Positions 1 to 7,559 of a stretch of DNA of 64,000 nucleotides are shown here, one piece after another. The notes under the pieces are model-generated. The model was not told where the DNA came from, did not search any database, and saw only the letters and a list, made by a program, of their open reading frames with translations. The number at the start of each line of letters is the position of its first letter. Within the stretch, counting starts at the first letter, position 1. Position numbers and translations under genes: made by a program. The stretch spans positions 1 through 64,000 of the forward strand of contig CAJULA010000019.1 of NCBI GenBank assembly GCA_910587155.1, given 5' to 3'. The stretch is from an uncultured Lachnospiraceae bacterium. GTDB taxonomy: Bacteria > Bacillota > Clostridia > Lachnospirales > Lachnospiraceae.

Positions 1-600
1 CAGGCCAAGATGATCGCCGAAAAATATAGTGTGCCTCATATATCGACAGGTGATATTTTCCGGGCAAATATTAAAGAGGGGACAGAACTTGGCAAAGAAG
101 TGAAAAGCTATATGGATCAGGGGCTTCTTGTACCGGATGAACTGACCGTAAGGATTCTGCTGGATCGGGTTTCCAGAGAGGACTGCGGCGGCGGCTATAT
201 TCTTGATGGGTTCCCGCGCACGATTCCCCAGGCGCAGGTATTGGAGCAGGAACTGGCAAAAATGGGCGATGCCATTGATTTTGCCATTGATGTGGAAGTG
301 CCGGATGAGGAGATCATCGGACGTATGACAGGCCGCAGAGCCTGCGTGGGCTGCGGGGCCACCTATCATATCGTACATATTCCGCCCAGACAGGAGGGAA
401 TATGCAATGAATGTGGAAAAGAACTGATACTCCGTGACGACGACAAACTGGAAACCGTGAAGAAACGTCTTGATGTCTATCATGAGCAGACACAGCCGCT
501 GATTGAGTTTTATGCGGAAAAAGGAATCCTCAAGACGATAGACGGAACGGCTCCGATGCAGGATGTATTCACGGTGATCGGGACTATCCTGGGAGAGTAA
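1..600 (+). CDS. adk: Adenylate kinase (5' end cut by window)
   Basis: Makes 2 ADP from ATP and AMP, maintaining adenylate balance in the cytosol. The reading frame is open from base 1, so the initiator and the P-loop (roughly 19 residues by family comparison) lie outside the window. Visible parts are the AMP-binding STGD segment, the DGFPRT motif and a zinc-type LID with two Cys pairs (CVGC and CNEC) typical of Gram-positive enzymes. It is followed after two bases by map, as expected in the spc operon. Identification is secure; only the start is missing. Confidence 0.97.
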   Translation, partial: QAKMIAEKYSVPHISTGDIFRANIKEGTELGKEVKSYMDQGLLVPDELTVRILLDRVSREDCGGGYILDGFPRTIPQAQVLEQELAKMGDAIDFAIDVEVPDEEIIGRMTGRRACVGCGATYHIVHIPPRQEGICNECGKELILRDDDKLETVKKRLDVYHEQTQPLIEFYAEKGILKTIDGTAPMQDVFTVIGTILGE

Positions 601-602
601 AG

Positions 603-1367
603 ATGGCTGTATCTATCAAATCGGCAAGAGAAATAGAGCTGATGCGTCATTCTGCCAGTCTGCTGGAAGATGTGTTTTTCAGACTGGGAGAGGCGATCAG
701 GCCGGGCATTTCAACAAAGGAAATAGACAGACTGGGAGAGCGGTTGATCAGAAACCACGGATGTGAACCCAATTTTCTGAATTATAACGGGTATCCGGCG
801 TCCATCTGCGTATCGGTCAATGATGAGGTGGTGCATGGCATTCCACACAGTGCCCATATCCTTCAGGAGGGAGACATTGTAAGCCTGGATGCAGGGCTGA
901 TCTATAAAGGGTATCATTCCGACATGGCCAGAACCTTTGCTGTAGGGAAGATTTCCAAAGAGGCGGAAAAGCTGATAGCGGTGACGCGGCAGAGCTTCTT
1001 TGAGGGGATCAAAATGGCAAGAGCCGGCAACCACCTTTTTGACATCTCAAATGCCATCGACGCTTATGTGACCCCCTTCGGGTATGGTATCGTCAGGGAT
1101 CTGGTCGGCCACGGGATCGGACTGAAACTCCATGAAGATCCGCAGGTTCCCAATTTCGCGCAGAAACGCAAAGGCCTGCTTCTGCGTGCGGGTATGACCC
1201 TGGCTATCGAACCTATGATCAATATGGGCCGTGCGGATGTGGAATGGCTCAATGATGACTGGACGGTGGTCACAGAAGACGGTTCCCTGTCAGCACATTA
1301 TGAGAATACGATATTGATCACGGACGGAGAACCTGAAATCCTGACCATGAGCGGAAAATGTGATTGA
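603..1367 (+). CDS. map: Methionine aminopeptidase, type I
   Basis: Removes the N-terminal Met from nascent proteins; cytosolic M24 metalloprotease. At 254 residues it has the usual length for a type Ia enzyme without N-terminal extension. The five expected metal ligands are visible at about D96, D107, H170, E203 and E234, in the motifs LDAG, HSDMART, GHGIG, EPMI and HYENT. It starts two bases after adk and its stop lies inside the ribosome binding region of the KOW gene, so adk, map and the next gene are co-transcribed. Confidence 0.97.
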   Translation: MAVSIKSAREIELMRHSASLLEDVFFRLGEAIRPGISTKEIDRLGERLIRNHGCEPNFLNYNGYPASICVSVNDEVVHGIPHSAHILQEGDIVSLDAGLIYKGYHSDMARTFAVGKISKEAEKLIAVTRQSFFEGIKMARAGNHLFDISNAIDAYVTPFGYGIVRDLVGHGIGLKLHEDPQVPNFAQKRKGLLLRAGMTLAIEPMINMGRADVEWLNDDWTVVTEDGSLSAHYENTILITDGEPEILTMSGKCD

Positions 1368-1375
1368 GGTGGACT

Positions 1376-1735
1376 ATGAGTATGACAGGAATGTTTGCCA
1401 CATCGAAAGCGGGTCATGATAAGGGGCAGCTTTATATCATAATAAAGGAAGACGAGGAATATGTATATCTGACGGATGGCCGTCTGAAACCGTTGGACGG
1501 GCCTAAAAAGAAAAAAAAGAAACATATTCAGATCATAAAGAAAACGGATGCGGCAATACAGGCAAGGATAAAAGAAGAAAAACCGCTCAGCAATGAAATC
1601 ATAAAGCATGCCATCAGGGAATACAAAGAAGCAGAATGTGCCGGGAGGGACGCTGCGGAACCGGGAACAGCAGTGGCCCGGACAGCGCATAGTGCGGAAC
1701 TGGAAACAGCAGTGCCCCGGACAGCGCATAGATAA
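1376..1735 (+). CDS. KOW-type RNA-binding protein with repetitive C-terminal tail
   Basis: Small basic protein typical of the map-infA interval in Clostridia, annotated elsewhere as KOW-domain or L14E-like RNA-binding protein; its role in translation is not established. The conserved part (SKAGHDKG near the N-terminus, then DGRLKPLDGP and a run of Lys) covers about the first 60 residues. ATG 1376 is chosen because GAGGTGG lies just upstream; an upstream TTG at 1364 has no spacing for it. The last about 35 residues come from a 39-base tandem repeat (1655-1731) giving two 13-residue units rich in Ala, Thr and Arg. This looks like a repeat that invaded the 3' end and extended the frame. Confidence 0.8.
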   Translation: MSMTGMFATSKAGHDKGQLYIIIKEDEEYVYLTDGRLKPLDGPKKKKKKHIQIIKKTDAAIQARIKEEKPLSNEIIKHAIREYKEAECAGRDAAEPGTAVARTAHSAELETAVPRTAHR

Positions 1736-1805
1736 GTTAGCAGACGAGGCAGGCGGCTGCGAACTTATCTGCAGGCAGAATGTGCCGGGAGGGACGCTGC
1801 GGAAC
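1631..1805 (+). repeat. Nested direct repeats and hairpin between KOW gene and infA
   Basis: A 31-base sequence at 1631-1661 recurs exactly at 1775-1805. Between the copies lies a 39-base tandem duplication (1655-1692 and 1694-1731, few mismatches). There is also a 14-base inverted repeat with one mismatch (1730-1743 and 1757-1770) that would fold into a hairpin with a 13-base loop. The second 31-base copy ends about 6 bases before the infA ribosome binding site. No poly-T follows the hairpin, so it is not a classical terminator. Confidence 0.85.
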
Positions 1806-1824
1806 TGGAAATAGGAGGGAAAAA

Positions 1825-2043
1825 ATGTCAAAAGCCGATGTTATTGAAATCGAAGGCACAGTGGTGGAGAAACTGCCCAATACAATGTTTCAGGTGGAAC
1901 TGGAAAACGGACACAAGGTGCTTGCCCATATCAGCGGCAAGCTGAGACAGAATTTTATCCGTATTTTACCGGGAGACAGAGTCACACTCGAACTCTCCCC
2001 ATACGATCTCACCAAAGGCAGAATCATCTGGAGAGATAAGTGA
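1825..2043 (+). CDS. infA: Translation initiation factor IF-1
   Basis: Single OB-fold protein that binds the ribosomal A site during initiation. 72 residues beginning MSKADVIEIEGTVVEK, with the family signature around HISGKLRQNFIRILPGD. The start ATG 1825 is preceded by AGGAGGG; the frame is open further upstream through a repeat copy, but that part is not family-like. It belongs to the spc operon between map and rpmJ. Its stop codon abuts an array of short repeats (2044-2174). Confidence 0.97.
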   Translation: MSKADVIEIEGTVVEKLPNTMFQVELENGHKVLAHISGKLRQNFIRILPGDRVTLELSPYDLTKGRIIWRDK

Positions 2044-2174
2044 GCACTTAGTGAGGTATTTAACGAACTTAGTGCGAACTTAGTTCGGCGGAGCTTAGCG
2101 AGGTTATGTCGAGCTTAGCGAGCAGAACATCCCGAGGTATTTAACGAACTTAGTGCGAACTTAGTTCGGCGGAG
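2044..2174 (+). repeat. Array of degenerate CTTAG 12-mers
   Basis: Seven copies of a 12-mer close to G-M-R-CTTAG-Y-K-M-G lie directly after the infA stop. A 41-base block at 2053-2093 is repeated exactly at 2134-2174, with two copies of GAGCTTAGCGAG at 2091-2102 and 2111-2122 around the middle. No coding potential is visible. The array lies in the readthrough region between infA and the rpmJ promoter. Confidence 0.85.
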
Positions 2175-2228
2175 TGCCAAAACCACTGAAAATACAGTAA
2201 AAACAGCGATTTTGCGGGCAAAACCCAC

Positions 2229-2257
2229 TTGCAAATTGCTATATACCATGCTATAAT
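2229..2257 (+). promoter_or_regulatory. Sigma-A promoter before rpmJ
   Basis: TTGCAA at 2229-2234, 17-base spacer, TATAAT at 2252-2257. It lies about 35 bases upstream of the rpmJ start and would give rpmJ-rpsM-rpsK-rpsD-rpoA-rplQ an internal promoter downstream of the repeat array. Confidence 0.75.
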
Positions 2258-2290
2258 GTTAGACGGTCTTTTTTGAAAGGAGGGTTTCAG

Positions 2291-2404
2291 GTGAAAGTCA
2301 GATCATCAGTAAAGCCTATTTGCGAAAAGTGCAAAGTAATTAAAAGAAAAGGAACGATCAGAATTATCTGTGAGAATCCGAAACACAAACAGAGACAAGG
2401 ATAA
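2291..2404 (+). CDS. rpmJ: Ribosomal protein L36 (bL36)
   Basis: 37-residue zinc-ribbon protein of the large subunit. It begins with GTG (MKVRSSVKPICEKCKV) after an AAAGGAGGG ribosome binding site at about 2276-2284. The zinc ligands follow the C-x2-C-x12-C-x4-H pattern, so this is the zinc-binding form. Position between infA and rpsM is canonical. Confidence 0.96.
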   Translation: MKVRSSVKPICEKCKVIKRKGTIRIICENPKHKQRQG

Positions 2405-2707
2405 GACTTGTCACATTTTTATGTGCGGCTGCAGGACAGACACTGTGTCTTATCGTGAGGCCATACCTTGTACCGGCATCTGACCGGGGCATTGCAGTGG
2501 AGTCCTGATTTAAATAATTGAACGTAGAAAAAAGAGCCTACGGGAGATTACATTTGATACCGCCGACAGCCCTGCTTTTTGCTTATGCAGACCGTGAGGG
2601 AGAGGCGGAGGCCGGACAAAAAAGTCTGGTGGTGCGTTTGCGCACCCAATCAAACAGTAACTACAAAAATGCCGGGATACCGGCATGAGAAGATGGAGGA
2701 ACAGAGA
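2405..2707 (+). promoter_or_regulatory. Long structured leader before rpsM
   Basis: About 300 bases without a convincing gene separate rpmJ from rpsM, far longer than usual for these adjacent genes. Two compact hairpins are visible near the 3' end: GGTGCG-TTTG-CGCACC around 2630 and GCCGG-GATA-CCGGC around 2673. An in-frame extension upstream of rpsM exists from 2579 but does not resemble S13. It may be an autoregulatory ribosomal-protein leader; no known leader class was recognised. Confidence 0.35.
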
Positions 2708-3076
2708 ATGGCTCGTATTGCAGGTGTTGATTTACCGAGAGACAAACGTGTGGAGATTGGTTTGACTTATATCTACGGAATCGGCAGAGTAAGTGCAAAC
2801 AAGATCCTGGCGACAGCGAATGTGAATCCTGACACACGTGTCAGAGAATTGACAGATGATGAAGTAAAGAGACTGAGTGAAGTCATCGCTGGAGGCTACA
2901 TGGTGGAAGGTGATCTCAGACGTGAAGTCGCTCTCAACATCAAGAGATTACAGGAGATCGGATGCTACAGAGGGATCCGGCACAGGAAAGGGCTTCCTGT
3001 CCGCGGGCAGAAGACAAAGACCAATGCCAGAACAAGGAAAGGCCCCAGAAGAACCGTTGCAAATAAGAAAAAGTAA
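2708..3076 (+). CDS. rpsM: Ribosomal protein S13 (uS13)
   Basis: 122-residue small-subunit head protein contacting 23S rRNA and the P-site tRNA. Start ATG 2708 gives the canonical MARIAGVDLPRDKRVEIGLTYIYGIG N-terminus's first residues, behind GGAGGA. The helix-two-turn-helix region and the basic RGQKTKTNARTRKGPRRT tail are intact. First gene of the rpsM-rpsK-rpsD-rpoA-rplQ (alpha) group. Confidence 0.97.
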   Translation: MARIAGVDLPRDKRVEIGLTYIYGIGRVSANKILATANVNPDTRVRELTDDEVKRLSEVIAGGYMVEGDLRREVALNIKRLQEIGCYRGIRHRKGLPVRGQKTKTNARTRKGPRRTVANKKK

Positions 3077-3110
3077 GCAGTGTAGAAAGGTGAAAGTAGG
3101 TTAGTTTAAA

Positions 3111-3506
3111 ATGGCTAAAAAAGTTGCAAAAAAAGTAACAAAAAAGCGCGTTAAGAAAAACGTTGAACGTGGACAGGCACATATTCAGTCTTCCTTTAAC
3201 AACACGATCGTCACGCTGACTGATACGGAAGGAAATGCCCTGAGCTGGGCAAGTGCCGGTGGTCTTGGATTCAGAGGTTCAAAGAAATCTACTCCCTATG
3301 CCGCACAGATGGCAGCAGAGACAGCAACAAAAGCAGCGCTGGTCCATGGACTCAAGACAGTGGATGTGATGGTAAAGGGACCGGGTTCAGGCCGTGAGGC
3401 GGCAATCCGCGCCCTTCAGGCATGTGGTCTTGAAGTGACAAGCATCAAAGATGTAACGCCTGTACCGCACAATGGCTGTCGTCCGCCCAAGCGACGCAGA
3501 GTATAA
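3111..3506 (+). CDS. rpsK: Ribosomal protein S11 (uS11)
   Basis: 131-residue protein of the 30S platform. It has the usual Lys-rich N-terminus, the SSFNNTIVT segment and the C-terminal HNGCRPPKRRRV signature. It lies 34 bases after rpsM. The GTTAGTTTAAA upstream gives only a weak ribosome binding site, with GAAAGGTG farther away. Canonical position in the alpha operon. Confidence 0.97.
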   Translation: MAKKVAKKVTKKRVKKNVERGQAHIQSSFNNTIVTLTDTEGNALSWASAGGLGFRGSKKSTPYAAQMAAETATKAALVHGLKTVDVMVKGPGSGREAAIRALQACGLEVTSIKDVTPVPHNGCRPPKRRRV

Positions 3507-3629
3507 TCAGGAAAAGCTCTATGGCAGCAAATGACCTCACACGAAAGCGAGACGCCCATAGAAAGGCGTTTTCGGCCGGTTGGAGGAAGGTACGTCATGT
3601 ACTGTAAACAATAACAGGAGGAAATAAAA

Positions 3630-4223
3630 ATGGCAGTAAACAGAGTTCCCGTTCTGAAAAGATGCAGAGCACTCGGATTGGAACCGGCATATCTCGGATA
3701 TGATAAGAAATCAAAAAGAAACAGCGCAAGAGCAGGAAAAAAGATAAGTGAATATGGCCTGCAGCTTCGCGAGAAGCAGAAAGCCAAATTCATTTACGGT
3801 GTACTGGAAAAGCCTTTCCGTAACTATTATAAAAAAGCCGACAAAGCAAAAGGAATGACCGGTGAGAACCTGATGGTTCTTCTGGAAAGAAGACTTGATA
3901 ATGTTATTTTCAGACTGGGATTTGCAAGAACCCGCAGGGAGGCAAGACAGGTCGTAGGCCATAAGCATGTACTGGTCAACGGCAAGCCCGTCAATATTCC
4001 TTCTTACAGCATCAGTGCCGGCGATACCATTGAGATCAGAGAAAAATCAAGAAGTCTGCAGAGATATAAGGATATTGTGGAAGTGACTGCAGGCAGACTG
4101 GTTCCCGAATGGCTGGAGGCAGATTTGGAAGGACTGAAAGGAACGGTAAAGACACTTCCGACCAGGGAAGTGATCGACGTTCCGGTAAACGAAATGCTTA
4201 TCGTCGAGTTGTATTCCAAATAA
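3630..4223 (+). CDS. rpsD: Ribosomal protein S4 (uS4)
   Basis: 197-residue 16S rRNA-binding assembly protein and, in bacteria such as Bacillus and E. coli, a translational repressor. The S4 domain (LERRLDNVIFRLGFARTRREARQ region) is complete. The N-terminus MAVNRVPVLKRCRALG is of the clostridial type without the zinc-binding cysteines. A 123-base gap from rpsK includes a small hairpin around 3548-3568, which could serve regulation. Ribosome binding site AGGAGG precedes ATG 3630. Confidence 0.96.
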   Translation: MAVNRVPVLKRCRALGLEPAYLGYDKKSKRNSARAGKKISEYGLQLREKQKAKFIYGVLEKPFRNYYKKADKAKGMTGENLMVLLERRLDNVIFRLGFARTRREARQVVGHKHVLVNGKPVNIPSYSISAGDTIEIREKSRSLQRYKDIVEVTAGRLVPEWLEADLEGLKGTVKTLPTREVIDVPVNEMLIVELYSK

Positions 4224-4257
4224 TAAGTGTGTCGGCTTATAGCAAGGAGGGTATTGC

Positions 4258-5217
4258 ATGTTTGATTTTGAAAGACCAAACATTGAGGTGGCAGAAATTT
4301 CAGAAGACAGAAAATATGGAAAGTTTGTTGTGGAACCTCTGGAAAGAGGTTACGGCATCACACTAGGAAACTCCCTGAGAAGAATTATGCTCTCTTCCTT
4401 ACCAGGTGCTGCAGTAAGCCAGGTGAAAATAGACGGTGTTCTGCATGAGTTCAGTTCCATCCCGGCAGTCAAGGAAGATGTGACTGAGATCATCATGAAC
4501 ATCAAAAGTCTTGCAATCCGGAATAACAGTACCGGCAATGAACCCAAAACGGCATATATTGAGTTTGAAGGCGAAGGCGTCGTAAAGGCATCCGACATTC
4601 AGGCGGATCAGGATATTGAAATATATAATCCCGACCTGACGATTGCCACTCTGAGCGGTGGAAAGGACAGCCGGCTGAATATGGAACTTACGATCACCAA
4701 GGGCCGGGGATATGTGAGCGCCGATAAAAACAAAGGCGAGGATCTGCCCATTGGTGTGATTGCAGTTGACTCGATCTATACACCTGTGGAAAGAGTGAAT
4801 CTTACAGTAGAAAATACCCGTGTTGGACAAATTACAGACTTTGATAAGCTCACACTTGATGTATACACAAACGGAACACTGGCTCCGGATGAAGCAGTCA
4901 GCCTGGCTGCGAAGGTATTGAGCGAACACCTGAATCTCTTTGTGGATCTGTCAGAAAATGCAAGAAGCGCGGAGATTATGGTGGAAAAGGAAGACGACGA
5001 GAAAGAGAAAGTCCTCGAGATGAGTATCGACGAACTGGAGCTTTCTGTCCGCTCTTATAACTGTCTGAAACGTGCCGGCATCAATACCGTGGAAGAACTG
5101 ACCAACAAGACTTCCGAAGATATGATGAAAGTCCGCAACCTGGGACGTAAATCACTGGAAGAAGTGCTTGCAAAATTAAAAGAACTCGGGCTGCAGTTAA
5201 ATCCGAGCGATGAATGA
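4258..5217 (+). CDS. rpoA: RNA polymerase alpha subunit
   Basis: 319 residues, normal length. The N-terminal domain includes GYGITLGNSLRRIMLSSLPG for dimerisation and beta/beta' binding. The acidic linker (EKEDDEKEK) is followed by the alpha-CTD with the VRSYNCLKRAGI and LGRKSLEEV helices that contact DNA and regulators. Start ATG 4258 follows AAGGAGGG. It is co-transcribed with rpsD and rplQ. Confidence 0.97.
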   Translation: MFDFERPNIEVAEISEDRKYGKFVVEPLERGYGITLGNSLRRIMLSSLPGAAVSQVKIDGVLHEFSSIPAVKEDVTEIIMNIKSLAIRNNSTGNEPKTAYIEFEGEGVVKASDIQADQDIEIYNPDLTIATLSGGKDSRLNMELTITKGRGYVSADKNKGEDLPIGVIAVDSIYTPVERVNLTVENTRVGQITDFDKLTLDVYTNGTLAPDEAVSLAAKVLSEHLNLFVDLSENARSAEIMVEKEDDEKEKVLEMSIDELELSVRSYNCLKRAGINTVEELTNKTSEDMMKVRNLGRKSLEEVLAKLKELGLQLNPSDE

Positions 5218-5346
5218 TATTCTGTGCCGCGGGCGGTAAAACCGATGGGTGCGCCTGTGGTTGGATTCATGAATGGAACCATAATCGTATCCGTTCAATA
5301 AGACCAAAGAGCGTGGACGGATACCCCATGAATGGAGGACATAAAT

Positions 5347-5883
5347 ATGGCAAAATACAGAAAACTGGGCAGAACCTCTTCTCAGAGAAAAGCCCTGCTC
5401 AGAAATCAGGTGACCAATCTTTTATATCACGGAAGGATCATTACCACGCAGGCAAAAGCGAAAGAAGTACAGAAGATTGCGGAAGGCCTGATTGCAATGG
5501 CAGTCAAAGAAAAGGACAATTTTGAGACTGTTACCGTAACTGCAAAAGTTCCGAAGAAGGACAAAGACGGCAGACGGGTAAAAGAAGTGAAAGACGGCAA
5601 AAAAGTGACCGTTTATGATGAAGTGCAGAAGGAGATCAAAAAAGATCTGCCCGGCAGGCTTCATGCAAGGCACCAGATGCTTCGTGTACTTTATCCTATT
5701 ACGGAAGTTCCGGATAAAAATGCAGGAAAAAAGAGAAATACAAAGTCTGTGAATATGCCGAATAAACTGTTTGATGAGATCGCACCGAAATATGCGGATC
5801 GCAAGGGTGGTTATACAAGAATCATCAAGATCGGACAGAGAAAAGGCGACGGCGCCATGGAAGTGGTACTCGAACTGGTATAA
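5347..5883 (+). CDS. rplQ: Ribosomal protein L17 (bL17), long form
   Basis: 178-residue large-subunit protein. The N-terminal core (MAKYRKLGRTSSQRKALLRN) and the C-terminal GGYTRIIKIGQRKGDGAMEV signature are present. A Lys/Asp-rich insertion of roughly 50 residues lies in the middle, as in many Lachnospiraceae, making it longer than the about 120-residue enterobacterial form. Start ATG 5347 follows GGAGGAC. It closes the alpha operon; a hairpin terminator follows. Confidence 0.95.
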   Translation: MAKYRKLGRTSSQRKALLRNQVTNLLYHGRIITTQAKAKEVQKIAEGLIAMAVKEKDNFETVTVTAKVPKKDKDGRRVKEVKDGKKVTVYDEVQKEIKKDLPGRLHARHQMLRVLYPITEVPDKNAGKKRNTKSVNMPNKLFDEIAPKYADRKGGYTRIIKIGQRKGDGAMEVVLELV

Positions 5884-5944
5884 AAGACAGATACAGGAAA
5901 GTGGAAAATCTGTCCATACATGCACTGATATATTGGCTTTTCTT

Positions 5945-5985
5945 CAGGCAGGGATACTGTAACTCGTATCTCTGCCTGATTTGTG
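5945..5985 (+). terminator. Hairpin terminator after rplQ
   Basis: A 13-base stem (5945-5957 with 5966-5978, one G-U pair) with an 8-base loop, followed by ATTTGTGT. It would end the ribosomal-protein transcript. The stretch from here to 6182 holds only a palindromic repeat (6056-6089) and no gene. Confidence 0.65.
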
Positions 5986-6055
5986 TCCCTGTTCATGCTT
6001 TCACGAAACCCTGCCTCCGCCTCTTCGAGCACCAGTTCATGCAGATAAAAAATAC

Positions 6056-6089
6056 TAAGGAAGTGTAGATTAAATCAGCGTTTCCCTAA
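6056..6089 (+). repeat. Dispersed palindromic element, copy 1
   Basis: About 34-base near-palindrome running TAAGGAAGTG...AATCAGCG...TTTCCCTAA. With G-U pairs the arms form a stem of about 12 bases. It shares sequence with copies at 6780-6813, 21570-21604 and 22442-22471. Copies 1 and 2 have the same orientation and bracket the XRE regulator segment. Confidence 0.85.
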
Positions 6090-6182
6090 TCGCCTCCTTC
6101 CTCCGCCTTGCAAACCGACAAAATATTCGGCACTGTCAGTGCGATTACTGGCCGGATAGAGCACTGATTTTGCCCGGAAAGG

Positions 6183-6440
6183 TCAATCTGTCTTGTGTGG
6201 ATTGGCTTTTTTTCTGTTGTTGTCCGGTTTCGGATAAGGTGTTTTGACATCTGTAAGATTCAGAATATAATCAATGCTCGTATTATAATATTCGGCAAGA
6301 CGGATCAGAATCGTGGTCGGAATATCATTTTCCCCGGTTTCATATTTGGAATAACCGGTCTGAGACATGCCCAGTATTTTACCCATTTCTGTCTGGGATA
6401 TTTGTTTGCTTATACGCAGATTTCTTAAACGTGGATACAC
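6183..6440 (-). CDS. Small XRE-family transcriptional regulator
   Basis: 85-residue single-domain helix-turn-helix protein. The HTH (QISQTEMGKILGMSQTGYSKYE) occupies about residues 13-34 and the RLAEYY/SIDYILNLTD end is typical of the family starting MYPRLRxLR. GTG 6440 is chosen because AGGAGGAGAGGAG lies 5 bases upstream and because it gives that family N-terminus; the frame is open to 6494. A probable promoter (TTGAAG 6508-6503, 16 bases, TACAAT 6486-6481) and two palindromes (6515-6529, 6540-6554) lie upstream, suggesting autoregulation. Its targets are unknown. Confidence 0.85.
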   Translation of the reverse strand: MYPRLRNLRISKQISQTEMGKILGMSQTGYSKYETGENDIPTTILIRLAEYYNTSIDYILNLTDVKTPYPKPDNNRKKANPHKTD

Positions 6441-6480
6441 GGTCGCTCCTCTCCTCCTGATATCGTACATACTATGTTTT

Positions 6481-6508
6481 ATTGTATCCGCCACATATTG
6501 GCCTTCAA
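6481..6508 (-). promoter_or_regulatory. Probable promoter of the XRE regulator
   Basis: On the minus strand TTGAAG (6508-6503), 16-base spacer, TACAAT (6486-6481). Transcription would start about 30 bases before the GTG 6440 start. The twin palindromes sit immediately upstream of the -35 box. Confidence 0.5.
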
Positions 6509-6514
6509 TGTTTT

Positions 6515-6554
6515 AACCTGAATCAGGTTGTTGCATTTAAACCTGATTCAGGTT
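6515..6554. promoter_or_regulatory. Twin 15-bp palindromic operators
   Basis: AACCTGAATCAGGTT at 6515-6529 and AACCTGATTCAGGTT at 6540-6554 are two perfect dyads (arms AACCTGA/TCAGGTT), differing only at the central base and starting 25 bases apart. They lie just upstream of the probable XRE promoter. Strong candidates for binding sites of the adjacent regulator or another dimeric protein. Confidence 0.75.
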
Positions 6555-6559
6555 AATAT

Positions 6560-6779
6560 AGGTAAAGTATTTATTATGAAAGCCCCGGACAGCGGCTGTC
6601 TGGCTTGGCGTGCTTGCACGCACAGCCATACAGACATTGGACGGGCAAGCTGGTATGAGCAAGTAGGCCGATAGGCCGGATTGCGAATACCAGCGGCAGT
6701 CACGGGAGAGCCGAAGGCGCGTAGTGACTGGCTTTCATGCCGTGGTGGTGCGCCGCGCCAGCGGCGCATGGAAGTTTAC
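6560..6779. other. GC-rich structured non-coding stretch
   Basis: About 220 bases with no supported gene, but rich in short hairpins: GCGTGC-TT-GCACGC near 6610, GACAGCGGCTGTC near 6590 and a perfect TGCGCCGC/GCGGCGCA stem near 6747-6768. Its base composition differs sharply from the AT-rich sequence on both sides. It ends at palindromic element copy 2. A structured RNA or the remains of a mobile element are both possible. Confidence 0.35.
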
Positions 6780-6813
6780 TAAGGAAGTGCTGATTAAATC
6801 AGCGTTTCCCTAA
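6780..6813 (+). repeat. Dispersed palindromic element, copy 2
   Basis: TAAGGAAGTGCTGATT followed by AAATCAGCGTTTCCCTAA; near-identical to copy 1 and in the same orientation, 724 bases away. The two arms pair over about 13 bases. Confidence 0.85.
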
Positions 6814-6901
6814 AACGACACTTGTATCATGGTCTGACGACATGGAGATATCAGGCGCCGGCTGATGGACTCTGCGCACAGACAGAAAGGAAAGACGCAA
6901 T

Positions 6902-7468
6902 ATGAGAAGAAACGGAGAAATGCCACACAGGCTGAAGCGGATGGTCGGGAAGATGAAAGCAGGGCTGCAGCTGCCGGCCATGGTTCTTTTTATGGTTACA
7001 GCATTGGTTGTTGTGGGGGATATTATGTATGAAAAAGAGGATGACTGGATGCGGACGCTGGGACGCGATTATGACTTTTTTGGAAAAAACAGGGAGATCC
7101 ATACGTTATATCTGGGGGAGACACGACTCGAGTCGGGCGGGAGAGAAGGAGGCTTTGCAGATGGGATTGCTGATAACAGGAGACAACTTCCGAGTAGCGC
7201 AGGTGGAGAGAGGTCTGTTGTAGATTTGTGTGATCTGCGCAGCAGCAGGCAGAAAGCGGAAGAATCTTATTTTTTGCTAAAACAGGCAGATTTGCGATAT
7301 GCGCTTACACGGGTATATCTTTGTGGTTATGAGGATATGGCCGGAAACGTGGATGCCATAAAAGAAGTATCCGTGGATCACGGAGAAAGGATGGCAGAGG
7401 AGGAGTATTTACAAAAGATTATTTCCTATTGTGAGAAGAAGGAACTGGAACTGGTGTTTGTAAAGTGA
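6902..7468 (+). pseudogene. Truncated, decayed cell-surface (SGNH/DltD-like) protein
   Basis: 188-codon frame with a good ribosome binding site (AGAAAGGAAAG) before ATG 6902. Residues about 24-41 form one membrane segment, followed by a segment (HTLYLGETRL) that resembles the TLFLGSSR entry strand of SGNH-like surface proteins. Its end (YLQKIISYCEKKELELVFVK) resembles the middle of such proteins, which are about twice as long. Between these the frame looks scrambled (residues 75-105), suggesting compensating frameshifts. Probably a non-functional remnant; a short genuine membrane protein is the alternative. Confidence 0.4.
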
Positions 7469-7559
7469 AGCAGGCAGCGTTTTGTGGAAGAAAAAAACTG
7501 CAATCCCGTACAGACAGTGGGATTGCAGGAATATAAAAAACAATAGGCAGAGCCGCAGA

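Noticed and set aside
6548..6769. 73-codon minus-strand frame in the GC-rich stretch
   Set aside because: Composition is dominated by hairpins, there is no ribosome binding site, and the frame ends inside the operator palindrome.
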